A DNA stretch of 37,781 nucleotides from SVTX01 sp045602385 (GTDB lineage Bacteria; Bacillota; Clostridia; Oscillospirales; CAG-272), in the NCBI GenBank assembly GCA_045602385.1, contig JAZSBL010000018.1, positions 1 through 37,781 of the forward strand, read 5' to 3'. Positions 31,383-37,781 of this stretch are shown here, in pieces (the stretch's first letter is position 1; every line of letters starts with the position of its first letter). The notes beneath the pieces are model-generated. The model saw only the letters and a program-made list of their open reading frames with translations, was not told the DNA's origin and did no database searches. Made by a program: the position numbers and the translations under genes.

Positions 31383-31478
31383 CCCCAAAAGCAGATATTT
31401 TTGTGAACATTTTGTAAACAGTGCTAATTTTCGGGGCTGTTTTTGCCTTTCGACAAAATTCCGTCACACAACCGTCAA

Positions 31479-31955
31479 TTATTCGCCGTTTTCGAGGTAT
31501 TTTATGCCGCTTACCCTTCCCTTAGAAAGGTAAAACCGCAACGTGCATTCCTCTGCCGTATACTCTATTCCCCACGGGAATCTTTTTCCCTCCCCGTACT
31601 TCTTAAGCACCTCGGATTCCAAAGCCCCTATGCTTATTCCCTCTGCGGTGCTTACGGTGTCGTTCGTCAACTCTATTGATATTATCTCGCACTCGTCACC
31701 CTCTCGGTACGCGCTTATCTTAAAGCCGTTATAGATGTACTCCTCGTCACATCCCAGCCCCGCGCAGGACTCCGCGCTTCTGTGTCTGTTCGGCGCGCCA
31801 AGGCGGGTGATGACCTCGTCTGTATCATCGCCCACCTCTATTCTGATTCCGTTTGAGTAAAACACGTATTCCTCGCGCGCCTCCGACCCTATCTCACAAC
31901 CGTATAGCGCGAGAATGACAAGCAGAGCCGCTACCGCCTTGTTAATCTTTTCCAT
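31479..31955 (-). CDS. Small lipoprotein at the end of the dlt-like cluster
   Basis: This 158-residue protein has a lipoprotein signal peptide (about 1-19) ending in the lipobox LYGC. The mature part has an acidic beta-rich pattern: RIEVGDDTDEVITRLGAPNR, then SAESCAGLGCDEEYIYNGFKISAY and a second weaker half with ISIGALESEVLKKYGEG. The two halves look related (both contain a G-D/A-x-x-x-E-V-x-x-x-x-G pattern, as in SmpA/OmlA-like or BLIP-type repeats), but the family is not identified. The start overlaps the SGNH-like gene by 14 bp, with AAGGAG 7 nt upstream; an adjacent ATG at 31958 is an alternative. No terminator hairpin is seen after it. Confidence 0.75.
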   Translation of the reverse strand: MEKINKAVAALLVILALYGCEIGSEAREEYVFYSNGIRIEVGDDTDEVITRLGAPNRHRSAESCAGLGCDEEYIYNGFKISAYREGDECEIISIELTNDTVSTAEGISIGALESEVLKKYGEGKRFPWGIEYTAEECTLRFYLSKGRVSGIKYLENGE

Positions 31956-32964
31956 CATTTCTCTCCTTATAGTATTCCGACAGCTTTTTCTGCCATATTT
32001 CGCTCTCGCCTCCCCTGATGCCCCGGTCATTGACCAATATCGCGCCAAGATAGCGGCTTGTCTTTTCCGCGCCGTAGAGGTTTAAATGAAATCCACCGTC
32101 GTAGGTGTCGGTAGTCATATCTATTCCTATCTCATCCGAGTCTTCAATTAAATTATAATACGCTATGCCGTTTTGTATGGCATAGTGAGATATTGCGCTA
32201 TCCCACTCCTCGTGCCACGGGTATCGCCACGAGGATATCGGCGTTTTCATGAGTATAAGCTCAACTCCCCTTTCAAGGCACGCGGCGAGTATTTTATTAA
32301 GGTAGCCGAAATTCTCCTCCGATATCGGTGTTATCGCGCCGTAAAGCTCCTCCGCGCTGCCGTTTTTTGGCGATATTCCCTTTTCCAAAAGATAGCCGTT
32401 ATGCGACACGCGCGGACGGTCAATGAGATATTCGATGTCCTCCGCCTCAAGCTCGTATATCCGTGAGTGAAAGCGCAAAAGCGGCAAAAGGTAGGACAGC
32501 GCGCTCTCCCCATCGGTGACGCTATCCTTGATCGCGCTCAGCTTTTCTACCGATGGGCGCATGCCGTCAAGCGTCATGCGGTTATATGCCTCTCGGCTCG
32601 GCTCGCTCCTTGAAAGCGAGTAAACGCTTAATACTATCGCCTGCGGGCTTTCGTATCTGAGCGTTTCAAGTATAAGGTAATAGGACTGCGCGACTGTCTG
32701 CGAGGGGCTTCCGCGCACAAACGATCTGATGCCGTATTCCTCGTAAAGAACAGGCGGCACGACCGCGGAATACGCCTCGCAATCCCCGACGAACACAACG
32801 TCGTGGACGTTTCCCGCGTCTGTTTCTCTGTAATATTCCGCTATCAGGTTTCCCTCGCGCGATACGGTGACGTATTTCGGCTCTGTCAATTTTGAAAAAA
32901 AGCCGAGCAACACTAAAAAGACAAGTCCGCCGCAAAAAAATGCAAGTATATATCTTTTTTTCAT
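31942..32964 (-). CDS. SGNH/DltD-like membrane-anchored protein with GDC motif
   Basis: This 340-residue protein has an N-terminal membrane anchor (about 5-24) and an extracellular SGNH-hydrolase-like domain. The block I position reads VGDCEAYS (Gly60-Asp-Cys62) where GDSL enzymes have GDS; a late DGGFHLN motif supplies Asp289 and His293. DltD and AlgJ/AlgX-type proteins of this fold take part in modifying surface polymers. The position after a DltA/carrier/MBOAT set suggests a DltD-like role (inference). The start at 32964 is preferred over longer in-frame options because GAGG precedes it, it lies 7 bp after the MBOAT stop, and the hydrophobic anchor then begins at the terminus. Confidence 0.8.
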   Translation of the reverse strand: MKKRYILAFFCGGLVFLVLLGFFSKLTEPKYVTVSREGNLIAEYYRETDAGNVHDVVFVGDCEAYSAVVPPVLYEEYGIRSFVRGSPSQTVAQSYYLILETLRYESPQAIVLSVYSLSRSEPSREAYNRMTLDGMRPSVEKLSAIKDSVTDGESALSYLLPLLRFHSRIYELEAEDIEYLIDRPRVSHNGYLLEKGISPKNGSAEELYGAITPISEENFGYLNKILAACLERGVELILMKTPISSWRYPWHEEWDSAISHYAIQNGIAYYNLIEDSDEIGIDMTTDTYDGGFHLNLYGAEKTSRYLGAILVNDRGIRGGESEIWQKKLSEYYKERNDGKD

Positions 32965-32971
32965 GTCTACC

Positions 32972-34429
32972 TCAAAATCTTGAATAAATAAAATCGCCCG
33001 CCGAAAAGCCCATACCGTAACCCCCAAGCACCACTGAGGAGAGCGCAAGGGCAAACACCGCCGCCACCGCGCGCGACGGGCTTTTGGCAAGCTCATCCGA
33101 CTTGACCTCAAGCCGACTGACAATAAATATCGCGACAAGCGCCATGGCGACCGCTAAAAGCTCGGGAACAGAGATAAGCGAAAGCATCCCTCTTTCAAGC
33201 TCGCCGTAGCTTGAAAGATCATAAAAGACCGTGCCGAGCATTTTAAAGGTCAATATGACAGAGCCGTATACGTCAAGCAGGCGGACCGCTCCGATTATCA
33301 GAAAGACACGCACTCTGCCAAGCCACTGACGAAGAGCCTTATTTGCCGCAAGGGTCGGGTGGCGGGCATAAAATCTCTCGGCTATCGGAGAAAATTCGAG
33401 CGAGAGCAGCACCAAGCCGCCGTTTATCAAGCCCCACGCGATAAAGCTCCACCTAAATCCGTGCCAAAGCCCCGTCAAAAGCCACGTGGTCATTGTGGCG
33501 ATATAAAGCGGTATTTTTCTGCCCCGCCTGCCTCCAAGCCGAGCCCTTGCCCGTCTTGATATTTTTTGCATCGGGCGCGAGAGCGACAAGGGGTAGAACA
33601 CGTAATGCTCAAAGTACTCGCCAAGGCTTATATGCCACCTGTTCCAGAATTCGCGCAGAGTGGTCGAGGCAAAGGGACGGTCAAAGTTTTTGGGCAGGGC
33701 TATTCCGAGCATTCCCGACGCGCCGCGGACTATATCGATGCCGCCCGAAAAATCACAGTATATCTCTGCGGAATAAAGGCAAAGCAGCATAAGGACGTAG
33801 CCTCCGCGGTATTTGTCGGATTCAGTGGCTATTTTTGAAAGCGGTGCGGCAAGTGTATTTGCCACGACTACCTTTTTGAATATCCCCCAAAGCATCAGTA
33901 AAAGCCCGGAGATTCCCTCCTCCGCTCCGGCTCTTCTGCCCGAAAAAAGCGAGTCCGATATTTCCTTATATCTCACGATCGGTCCTTGAAGGACCACGGG
34001 AAAATAACAGACGAAAAGCAGATAGCGGAGAAATCCGCGCTGCGCCTCGGCTCTCCCCCGCTTGACGTCAACAAGATATGAAATAACGCGCAAGGAGTAA
34101 AAGGAGATGCCAAGCGGCAGTATAACGTCACCGCCCCTTGAGATCAGCTTTAGCGCTACCCACGCTCCGACAGTAACCGCAACCCCGATGTAAAGAGGTA
34201 GAATTAGGGCAAATTTGCTCCCCTCTTTTCTTCTCTGCAAAAACAAGGCAAGAAAAAAAGAGGAGAGCGAAATAATGATCATATATACAAAGGCAAAGAG
34301 TCCCGCCCACAAGTAAAACACAAGGCTTGAACAAAGCAGGACTCTCCACCTTGCCCTTTGCACAAAGAGATTGTAAAGCAGTAGCGTGACGGCGAAAAGC
34401 AGAAAGAAATCAAGACTTATCAGCTGCAT
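32972..34429 (-). CDS. MBOAT family acyltransferase (DltB-like)
   Basis: This multi-pass membrane O-acyltransferase of 485 residues is predicted to move an acyl or aminoacyl group from the carrier protein across the membrane to a surface polymer. Motifs include LPLGISFYSLRVISYLVDVKRG near 107, FPVVLQGPIVRYKE near 145, REFWNRWHISLGEYFEHYVFYPL near 265, and the catalytic His in TGLWHGFRWSFIAWGLING near 320, as in DltB and alginate AlgI. About 11 hydrophobic segments are evident. The ATG at 34429 overlaps the carrier gene stop, and its first residues fit the family. A TTG-initiated version from 34462 is less likely. Confidence 0.9.
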   Translation of the reverse strand: MQLISLDFFLLFAVTLLLYNLFVQRARWRVLLCSSLVFYLWAGLFAFVYMIIISLSSFFLALFLQRRKEGSKFALILPLYIGVAVTVGAWVALKLISRGGDVILPLGISFYSLRVISYLVDVKRGRAEAQRGFLRYLLFVCYFPVVLQGPIVRYKEISDSLFSGRRAGAEEGISGLLLMLWGIFKKVVVANTLAAPLSKIATESDKYRGGYVLMLLCLYSAEIYCDFSGGIDIVRGASGMLGIALPKNFDRPFASTTLREFWNRWHISLGEYFEHYVFYPLSLSRPMQKISRRARARLGGRRGRKIPLYIATMTTWLLTGLWHGFRWSFIAWGLINGGLVLLSLEFSPIAERFYARHPTLAANKALRQWLGRVRVFLIIGAVRLLDVYGSVILTFKMLGTVFYDLSSYGELERGMLSLISVPELLAVAMALVAIFIVSRLEVKSDELAKSPSRAVAAVFALALSSVVLGGYGMGFSAGDFIYSRF

Positions 34430-34656
34430 ACTCTGCCGCCGTGCCTCTCTATAAGAGAGCAAATAGCTCCGACTGTATTGAAGTTTTCAGGGGTGATCTC
34501 CTCTGCGTCAATATTGATCTTATAGCTGTCGTTCAGGTCGGTTACAAGGGTGACAAGGTCAAGTGAGTCAAGAATCCCGTCATCTATAAGTCGCGTGTCG
34601 TCGGTAACACTCAGCTGTGGGTGAAGCTCCGAAAGTATTTTTTTAAGTCTTTGCAT
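34420..34656 (-). CDS. Acyl/aminoacyl carrier protein (DltC-like)
   Basis: This 78-residue carrier protein has the phosphopantetheine attachment serine in DDGILDSLDLVTLV (DSL, near residue 34) and helical flanks typical of DltC and other carrier proteins. It should be loaded by the neighbouring adenylation enzyme and serve the MBOAT protein. The ATG at 34656 has GGGAGG 7 nt upstream and overlaps the adenylation gene by 14 bp; an earlier ATG at 34674 has no binding site. The order adenylation-carrier-MBOAT differs from dltA-dltB-dltC in Bacillus. Confidence 0.9.
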   Translation of the reverse strand: MQRLKKILSELHPQLSVTDDTRLIDDGILDSLDLVTLVTDLNDSYKINIDAEEITPENFNTVGAICSLIERHGGRVCS

Positions 34657-36178
34657 TGTACTGCCTCCCGTCATTTATAAGTGATTCGAGGTACGAGCGG
34701 TCAAGCTTTCCGTTTGCCTTTTGCGGCATCGCGTCGATACGGATGCATCTGCGCGGCATCATAAAGCGCGGAAGCCTTGATGCCAAGGCGCAGTAAACCT
34801 CGCTCTCCTCCGCTCTTCCCGTGTAAAACAGATGCGTTTGGGAACGCGCCGAGTCGTAGCACAGCACGCTCATCATAACTCCTCGGCACTCGCACGCCGC
34901 CTTCTCTATCTCGTATGGCTCTATGCGCCGCCCCATTATCTTTATCTGGCGGTCTCGCCTGCCAAGATAGACAAGCTCGCCGCGAGAATTATATCGCGCA
35001 AGGTCGCCCGTGCGGTAGACCTTCTCCGGGTAAAGACTGTTCAGGGGATTCTGTACAAACGCGGCTTCGGTTGCTCTGCTATCCCCGAAATAGCCATGAG
35101 CAAGACACGAGCCTCTTATATATATCTCCCCGATCTCGCCCCTACCGCATATCTCTCCGCTATCCGATATGAGCATTATTTCGGTGTTCGGAAATGGGTT
35201 GCCTATCGGAATAGGCTCGCCGTCACCAAGCGGGCGGTCACAGATATAGTAGCAGGACATTCCCGTGGCCTCGGTAGGTCCGTAAAGGTTTATAAATCTC
35301 GCGTTCGGGCAGGCGGCGCGCCAGTTCTCATAGTCCCGTCGAGGAAAGACCTCACTGCCAAAGCAGACAATGCGCAAATGCGACATGTCCGCCCTGTCAA
35401 GCGCGCCAAGCGAGGACACTACCGAAAATGCCGACGCCGCCCAGCACAGAGTGTTTATCCCATGCTCCCTTATAAATCCGCAAAGCAGGGCGGGAAATTT
35501 GAACAGCTCCTGCGGAATGAAAATCATGCTTGCGCCAAGGCAGACTGTCGGCAAAAGCTCCTTTAGGGGCGCGTCGTAATAAAGCGGCGCCTGATTGCCG
35601 AAAACCGTGTCCTCATCAAATCCGAGCGTGGCGCAAAGCGCATCCGCATAGTCAAGGAGCGCGCGGTGTGAGGCGCAGACTCCCTTTGGCTCTCCCGTTG
35701 AGCCTGAGGTGAAGACGATATACGCGGGGTCGGTGTCGATAATTCCCTTGCGCGCCGCGTCAAGTAAAACATCACTTGCTGACCGCTCTGCCATCTCCTC
35801 AACGCAGAATATCTCTGCCCTGCCGTACAATAGCTCGGCGCGCGCGCGACTTTTTTCATTGCATATCACCGCCGAGGCGCGCGATCGCTCCGCAATTGCC
35901 CTGATCCGCGTATCGGGGAGCGTCGGATCTATGCAAACGTAAAAGCACCCCGCATAGAGTGCGCCGAAAAACGCGCACACGGTGTCGGGGTGCTTGTCCA
36001 TAAGAACAGCCACGCATTGTCTTGTATAGCCATTTGTTAAAAGGCGGCTTGCTATCGCTCTCGCCCTGCGGCGCATGTCCGCAAAGGTCAATGACAGATC
36101 ACCGTCCGACAGCGCGATCTTGTCGGGATCTCTGCGCGCCGTTTCGTCCAAACGGTCAAGTATCGTGTTTTTGATCAT
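34643..36178 (-). CDS. DltA-like amino acid adenylation enzyme
   Basis: This 511-residue ANL-family enzyme activates an amino acid with ATP and loads it on a carrier protein. Core motifs are YIVFTSGSTGEPKG near 152, the NQAPLYYDAPLKELLP segment near 195 with the Asp that pairs with the amino group, NLYGPTEAT near 297, YRTGDLA near 390, GRRDRQIKIMGRRIEPYEIE near 405 and the C-terminal Lys in PQKANGKLDR. Overall it resembles DltA. At the position of the DltA cysteine said to set D-alanine selectivity (FCGEVLP in Bacillus cereus) this protein has FGSEVFP, i.e. Gly. Specificity is therefore uncertain. GGAG precedes the ATG. Confidence 0.87.
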   Translation of the reverse strand: MIKNTILDRLDETARRDPDKIALSDGDLSLTFADMRRRARAIASRLLTNGYTRQCVAVLMDKHPDTVCAFFGALYAGCFYVCIDPTLPDTRIRAIAERSRASAVICNEKSRARAELLYGRAEIFCVEEMAERSASDVLLDAARKGIIDTDPAYIVFTSGSTGEPKGVCASHRALLDYADALCATLGFDEDTVFGNQAPLYYDAPLKELLPTVCLGASMIFIPQELFKFPALLCGFIREHGINTLCWAASAFSVVSSLGALDRADMSHLRIVCFGSEVFPRRDYENWRAACPNARFINLYGPTEATGMSCYYICDRPLGDGEPIPIGNPFPNTEIMLISDSGEICGRGEIGEIYIRGSCLAHGYFGDSRATEAAFVQNPLNSLYPEKVYRTGDLARYNSRGELVYLGRRDRQIKIMGRRIEPYEIEKAACECRGVMMSVLCYDSARSQTHLFYTGRAEESEVYCALASRLPRFMMPRRCIRIDAMPQKANGKLDRSYLESLINDGRQYNAKT

Positions 36179-36196
36179 TTTCTTTTCTCCGGAGTA

Positions 36197-37531
36197 TCAG
36201 TAGAATTCCTCAAGAGCCTTTGTGGGAGTGATTATCTCCTCGCTAACAGCAGGATACCTGCTTTTGTCGTACTTGTAAAAATTTCGCCTTACCTTATTAT
36301 AGGCGTTTATCTGCTTGTCGGTCAAAAGACAGCCGGAGTGGTCGTATCTGTCTATCGCCAAGGGCGTTGTGTCAAGGTGATACCACCGATCCTCTGCTCC
36401 CTCTCCTATATTGACAAGATTCCAGAAGTGAGTTCCCTCTCCCATGCCGCCCGCGCGCTCTACCTCAAGGCTCTCAATGCCGCATCGGTCAAGCAAAAGC
36501 TTTGTCAGAGAATAAAAGGAATAACAATCACCCCCGCCACCCATAAGCGCGTAGTATGCCGCGCGATTGACGTCTCCCTTGTAAGAATCGCCCGTGTAGA
36601 CAAGCGTTTCTCTTACAAGCTTATATATATCGCGGCAGATCTGCTCACGGCTCTTTCCGTCCGGTGAGATCTGCGAGATCATTTGCTCAAGCATGCCGTC
36701 AAGCTTTTTTTCATCATAGGACTCAACCACCCTGACCTTGATCGGGACAGGCTCGGATTGGTTGCCCACGCGGTCGATGCCTACGACGGAAACGGTGTAC
36801 TCGCCGACTGCGTCGAGGTTAAGCCCGCTTTCGTCAACCTCAATTCGAAGCTCGCCCGTGCAGTTGTCGGCAAGCGTGACGTAGGGCGCGTACTCGATAG
36901 GCTCACCGAGGGCGCAAACGATAAGCTCGCTCGCCTCTATCACGGGCGGCTCGTAGTCGGATATCTGCGTCATTTTGACGGTGAATACCTCTGTTTTGTT
37001 ACCCGACGCGTCTGTAAACTGTATCTGCATCTCGTAGCTGCCAAGCCGCTTTAAATCGGGAATGGGAGTGAGAAATTCGCCCGTGAAATGATCGGGCTCG
37101 TAAACCGTGTCGATAAAATCCATGGGCGAGGGGTAATACATCTCGCCGTCAGAGTTGCGGTTGAGGGCAAAATAAACGTCCTTGACGGTTATTTCGGGGG
37201 CTTTCGTGTCCTTGACGGCAAGGCGCACTCTTTGCGTTCTTCCGCTGCCGCTTACGTTGAAATAATATACTCCCGCGTGGTTTATACAGTCGGGGTCGAA
37301 GTCGCCATCAAAGGTCGCGCCCTCGCCTAAAATATCGGTGGCGGAAATATACTCCCCCGCCTCGATATTTACCCGCACGAACTGCGAATTGAGGTAAATA
37401 CATACCGCAATAAGCACTGCCGCAATCAGTAACAGTCCGCCAAGTATAAATAAAAGGAAATTTCGCGCATCCTCGTAATAAACGCCTATCCTTACCTTCA
37501 GCTTTGCCTTTCGGCTTATATATACGGTCAT
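36197..37531 (-). CDS. Membrane-anchored transglutaminase-like protein with Ig-like repeats
   Basis: This 444-residue protein has a short basic cytoplasmic tail, a membrane segment (about 25-47) and three extracellular Ig-like/cadherin-like beta units (about 50-265). The units show DTKAPEITV, YEPPVIEAS and VVGIDRVGNQSEPV-type patterns of bacterial Ig-like repeats. A C-terminal transglutaminase-like domain (about 275-410) follows with the triad Cys336 (GGGGDCYSFYSLT), His368 (GTHFWNL) and Asp387 (WYHLDTTP). It may act as a peptidase or crosslinking enzyme at the cell wall. The ATG at 37531 follows AAGGAG by 6 nt; an in-frame TTG at 37561 lies within the -10 box. It is the first gene of the dlt-like cluster. 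Confidence 0.87.
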   Translation of the reverse strand: MTVYISRKAKLKVRIGVYYEDARNFLLFILGGLLLIAAVLIAVCIYLNSQFVRVNIEAGEYISATDILGEGATFDGDFDPDCINHAGVYYFNVSGSGRTQRVRLAVKDTKAPEITVKDVYFALNRNSDGEMYYPSPMDFIDTVYEPDHFTGEFLTPIPDLKRLGSYEMQIQFTDASGNKTEVFTVKMTQISDYEPPVIEASELIVCALGEPIEYAPYVTLADNCTGELRIEVDESGLNLDAVGEYTVSVVGIDRVGNQSEPVPIKVRVVESYDEKKLDGMLEQMISQISPDGKSREQICRDIYKLVRETLVYTGDSYKGDVNRAAYYALMGGGGDCYSFYSLTKLLLDRCGIESLEVERAGGMGEGTHFWNLVNIGEGAEDRWYHLDTTPLAIDRYDHSGCLLTDKQINAYNKVRRNFYKYDKSRYPAVSEEIITPTKALEEFY

Positions 37532-37560
37532 TATTGACTCCTTAGCTTCATTATGATTCA

Positions 37561-37589
37561 ATTATACCATTTTTAAACAGTGCAGTCAA
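37561..37589 (-). promoter_or_regulatory. SigA-type promoter of the dlt-like cluster
   Basis: On the minus strand TTGACT (37584-37589), a 17-bp spacer and TATAAT (37561-37566) make a strong promoter. The predicted start near 37553 gives a leader of about 22 nt before the transglutaminase-like gene. Confidence 0.87.
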
Positions 37590-37590
37590 T

Positions 37591-37633
37591 AAAAAAAGCC
37601 GAAACTTCACTTCAACAAGTGAACTTTCGACTT
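37591..37633 (-). terminator. Terminator for a minus-strand gene to the right
   Basis: The arms AAGCCGAAACTTCACTT (37596-37612) and its complement (37617-37633; two mismatches) with a CAAC loop are followed on the minus strand by seven T. It would stop transcripts coming from the right, just before the cluster promoter. Confidence 0.7.
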
Positions 37634-37781
37634 ACTTATTCCCTCTTATGAAGGGTTTTTGCACCTGCGGTGGGCAAAATCGCGTGAGGTATATCTCACG
37701 TCTGCAGTTCTGCTCCCGACCTGCTTATCCCTCTTATGAAAAGTTTTTGAATGAGGAGGGGGTGCAGGGGGAGGAGAAAAC
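37634..37781. repeat. Right-edge non-coding repeats
   Basis: No gene is seen. The near-identical units CTTATTCCCTCTTATGAAGG (from 37635) and CTTATCCCTCTTATGAAAAG (from 37724) are direct repeats, each followed by GTTTTTG or TTTTTGA. A palindrome CGTGAG-GTATAT-CTCACG lies at 37683-37700. The last 53 bases match the dnaK-dnaJ repeat (27613-27689, opposite strand) and are cut by the window edge. Confidence 0.65.

Noticed and set aside
31411..31427. Second GTGCTAA half-site upstream of hrcA
   Set aside because: It has no partner half-site at 9-bp spacing, so it is not a second CIRCE element.
34430..34462. TTG start giving an 11-residue longer MBOAT protein
   Set aside because: It would overlap the carrier gene by 43 bp; the extra residues do not match the family, while the ATG at 34429 does.

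Overview
The window reads as a chromosomal housekeeping segment from an anaerobic, low-to-mid GC Firmicute of the class Clostridia (probably an Oscillospirales/Christensenellales-type gut lineage; this is inference). The support is a CIRCE/HrcA-controlled hrcA-grpE-dnaK-dnaJ-prmA block, an IreB homologue, a DUF1540 protein, an archaeal-type phosphoglycerate mutase (ApgM), strong AGGAGG ribosome binding sites, and promoters close to TTGACA-N17-TATAAT. No rRNA, tRNA, CRISPR array, phage gene or transposase gene is visible.

Layout. Positions 1-290 hold small hairpin repeats, the terminator of an off-window gene and a strong promoter. 291-3487 (+) carries a membrane protein, ireB, ribF and a DacF-like protein that has lost catalytic motifs. 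3540-4953 (-) is an NfeD/SPFH membrane pair. 5333-11709 (+) is a tightly packed operon: apgM, lepB, rbgA (ylqF), rnhB, yraN, a membrane-type dipeptidase and thrC. A DUF1540 gene (-) and a metallophosphoesterase gene (+) follow, then tig-clpP-clpX (12964-16437, +). The convergent clpX/pyk junction (16438-16763) contains a hairpin array flanked by two mirror-image terminators. On the minus strand come a zinc-ribbon protein, a ComEC-like metallo-beta-lactamase protein and pyk; then an S41 protease, greA, a hypothetical anchored protein and a LURP-one-like protein; then rsmE with a PucR/CdaR-type regulator; then the heat-shock operon. At the right end, 31479-37531 (-) is a compact six-gene surface-modification cluster: membrane transglutaminase, DltA-like adenylation enzyme, carrier protein, MBOAT acyltransferase, SGNH-like protein and lipoprotein.

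How the genes work together. Protein quality control dominates the middle (trigger factor, ClpP/ClpX, HrcA-GrpE-DnaK-DnaJ, S41 protease, signal peptidase). The right-hand cluster has the logic of teichoic-acid D-alanylation (activate an amino acid, load a carrier, transfer across the membrane), but its gene order, its partners and a key DltA position differ from canonical dltABCD.

Most notable observations: (1) dnaJ has an in-frame TAA at codon 9 exactly where the family has Glu (DYYE-VLGV), with a long repeat-derived hairpin and no Shine-Dalgarno just upstream; (2) the DacF-like protein has Thr in place of the SxxK serine and NAG in place of KTG; (3) the clpX and pyk 3' ends share a 39-bp inverted repeat starting at each stop codon; (4) the dlt-like cluster with a transglutaminase and a Cys in place of the GDS serine. 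All claims come from reading the sequence; no database search was run.
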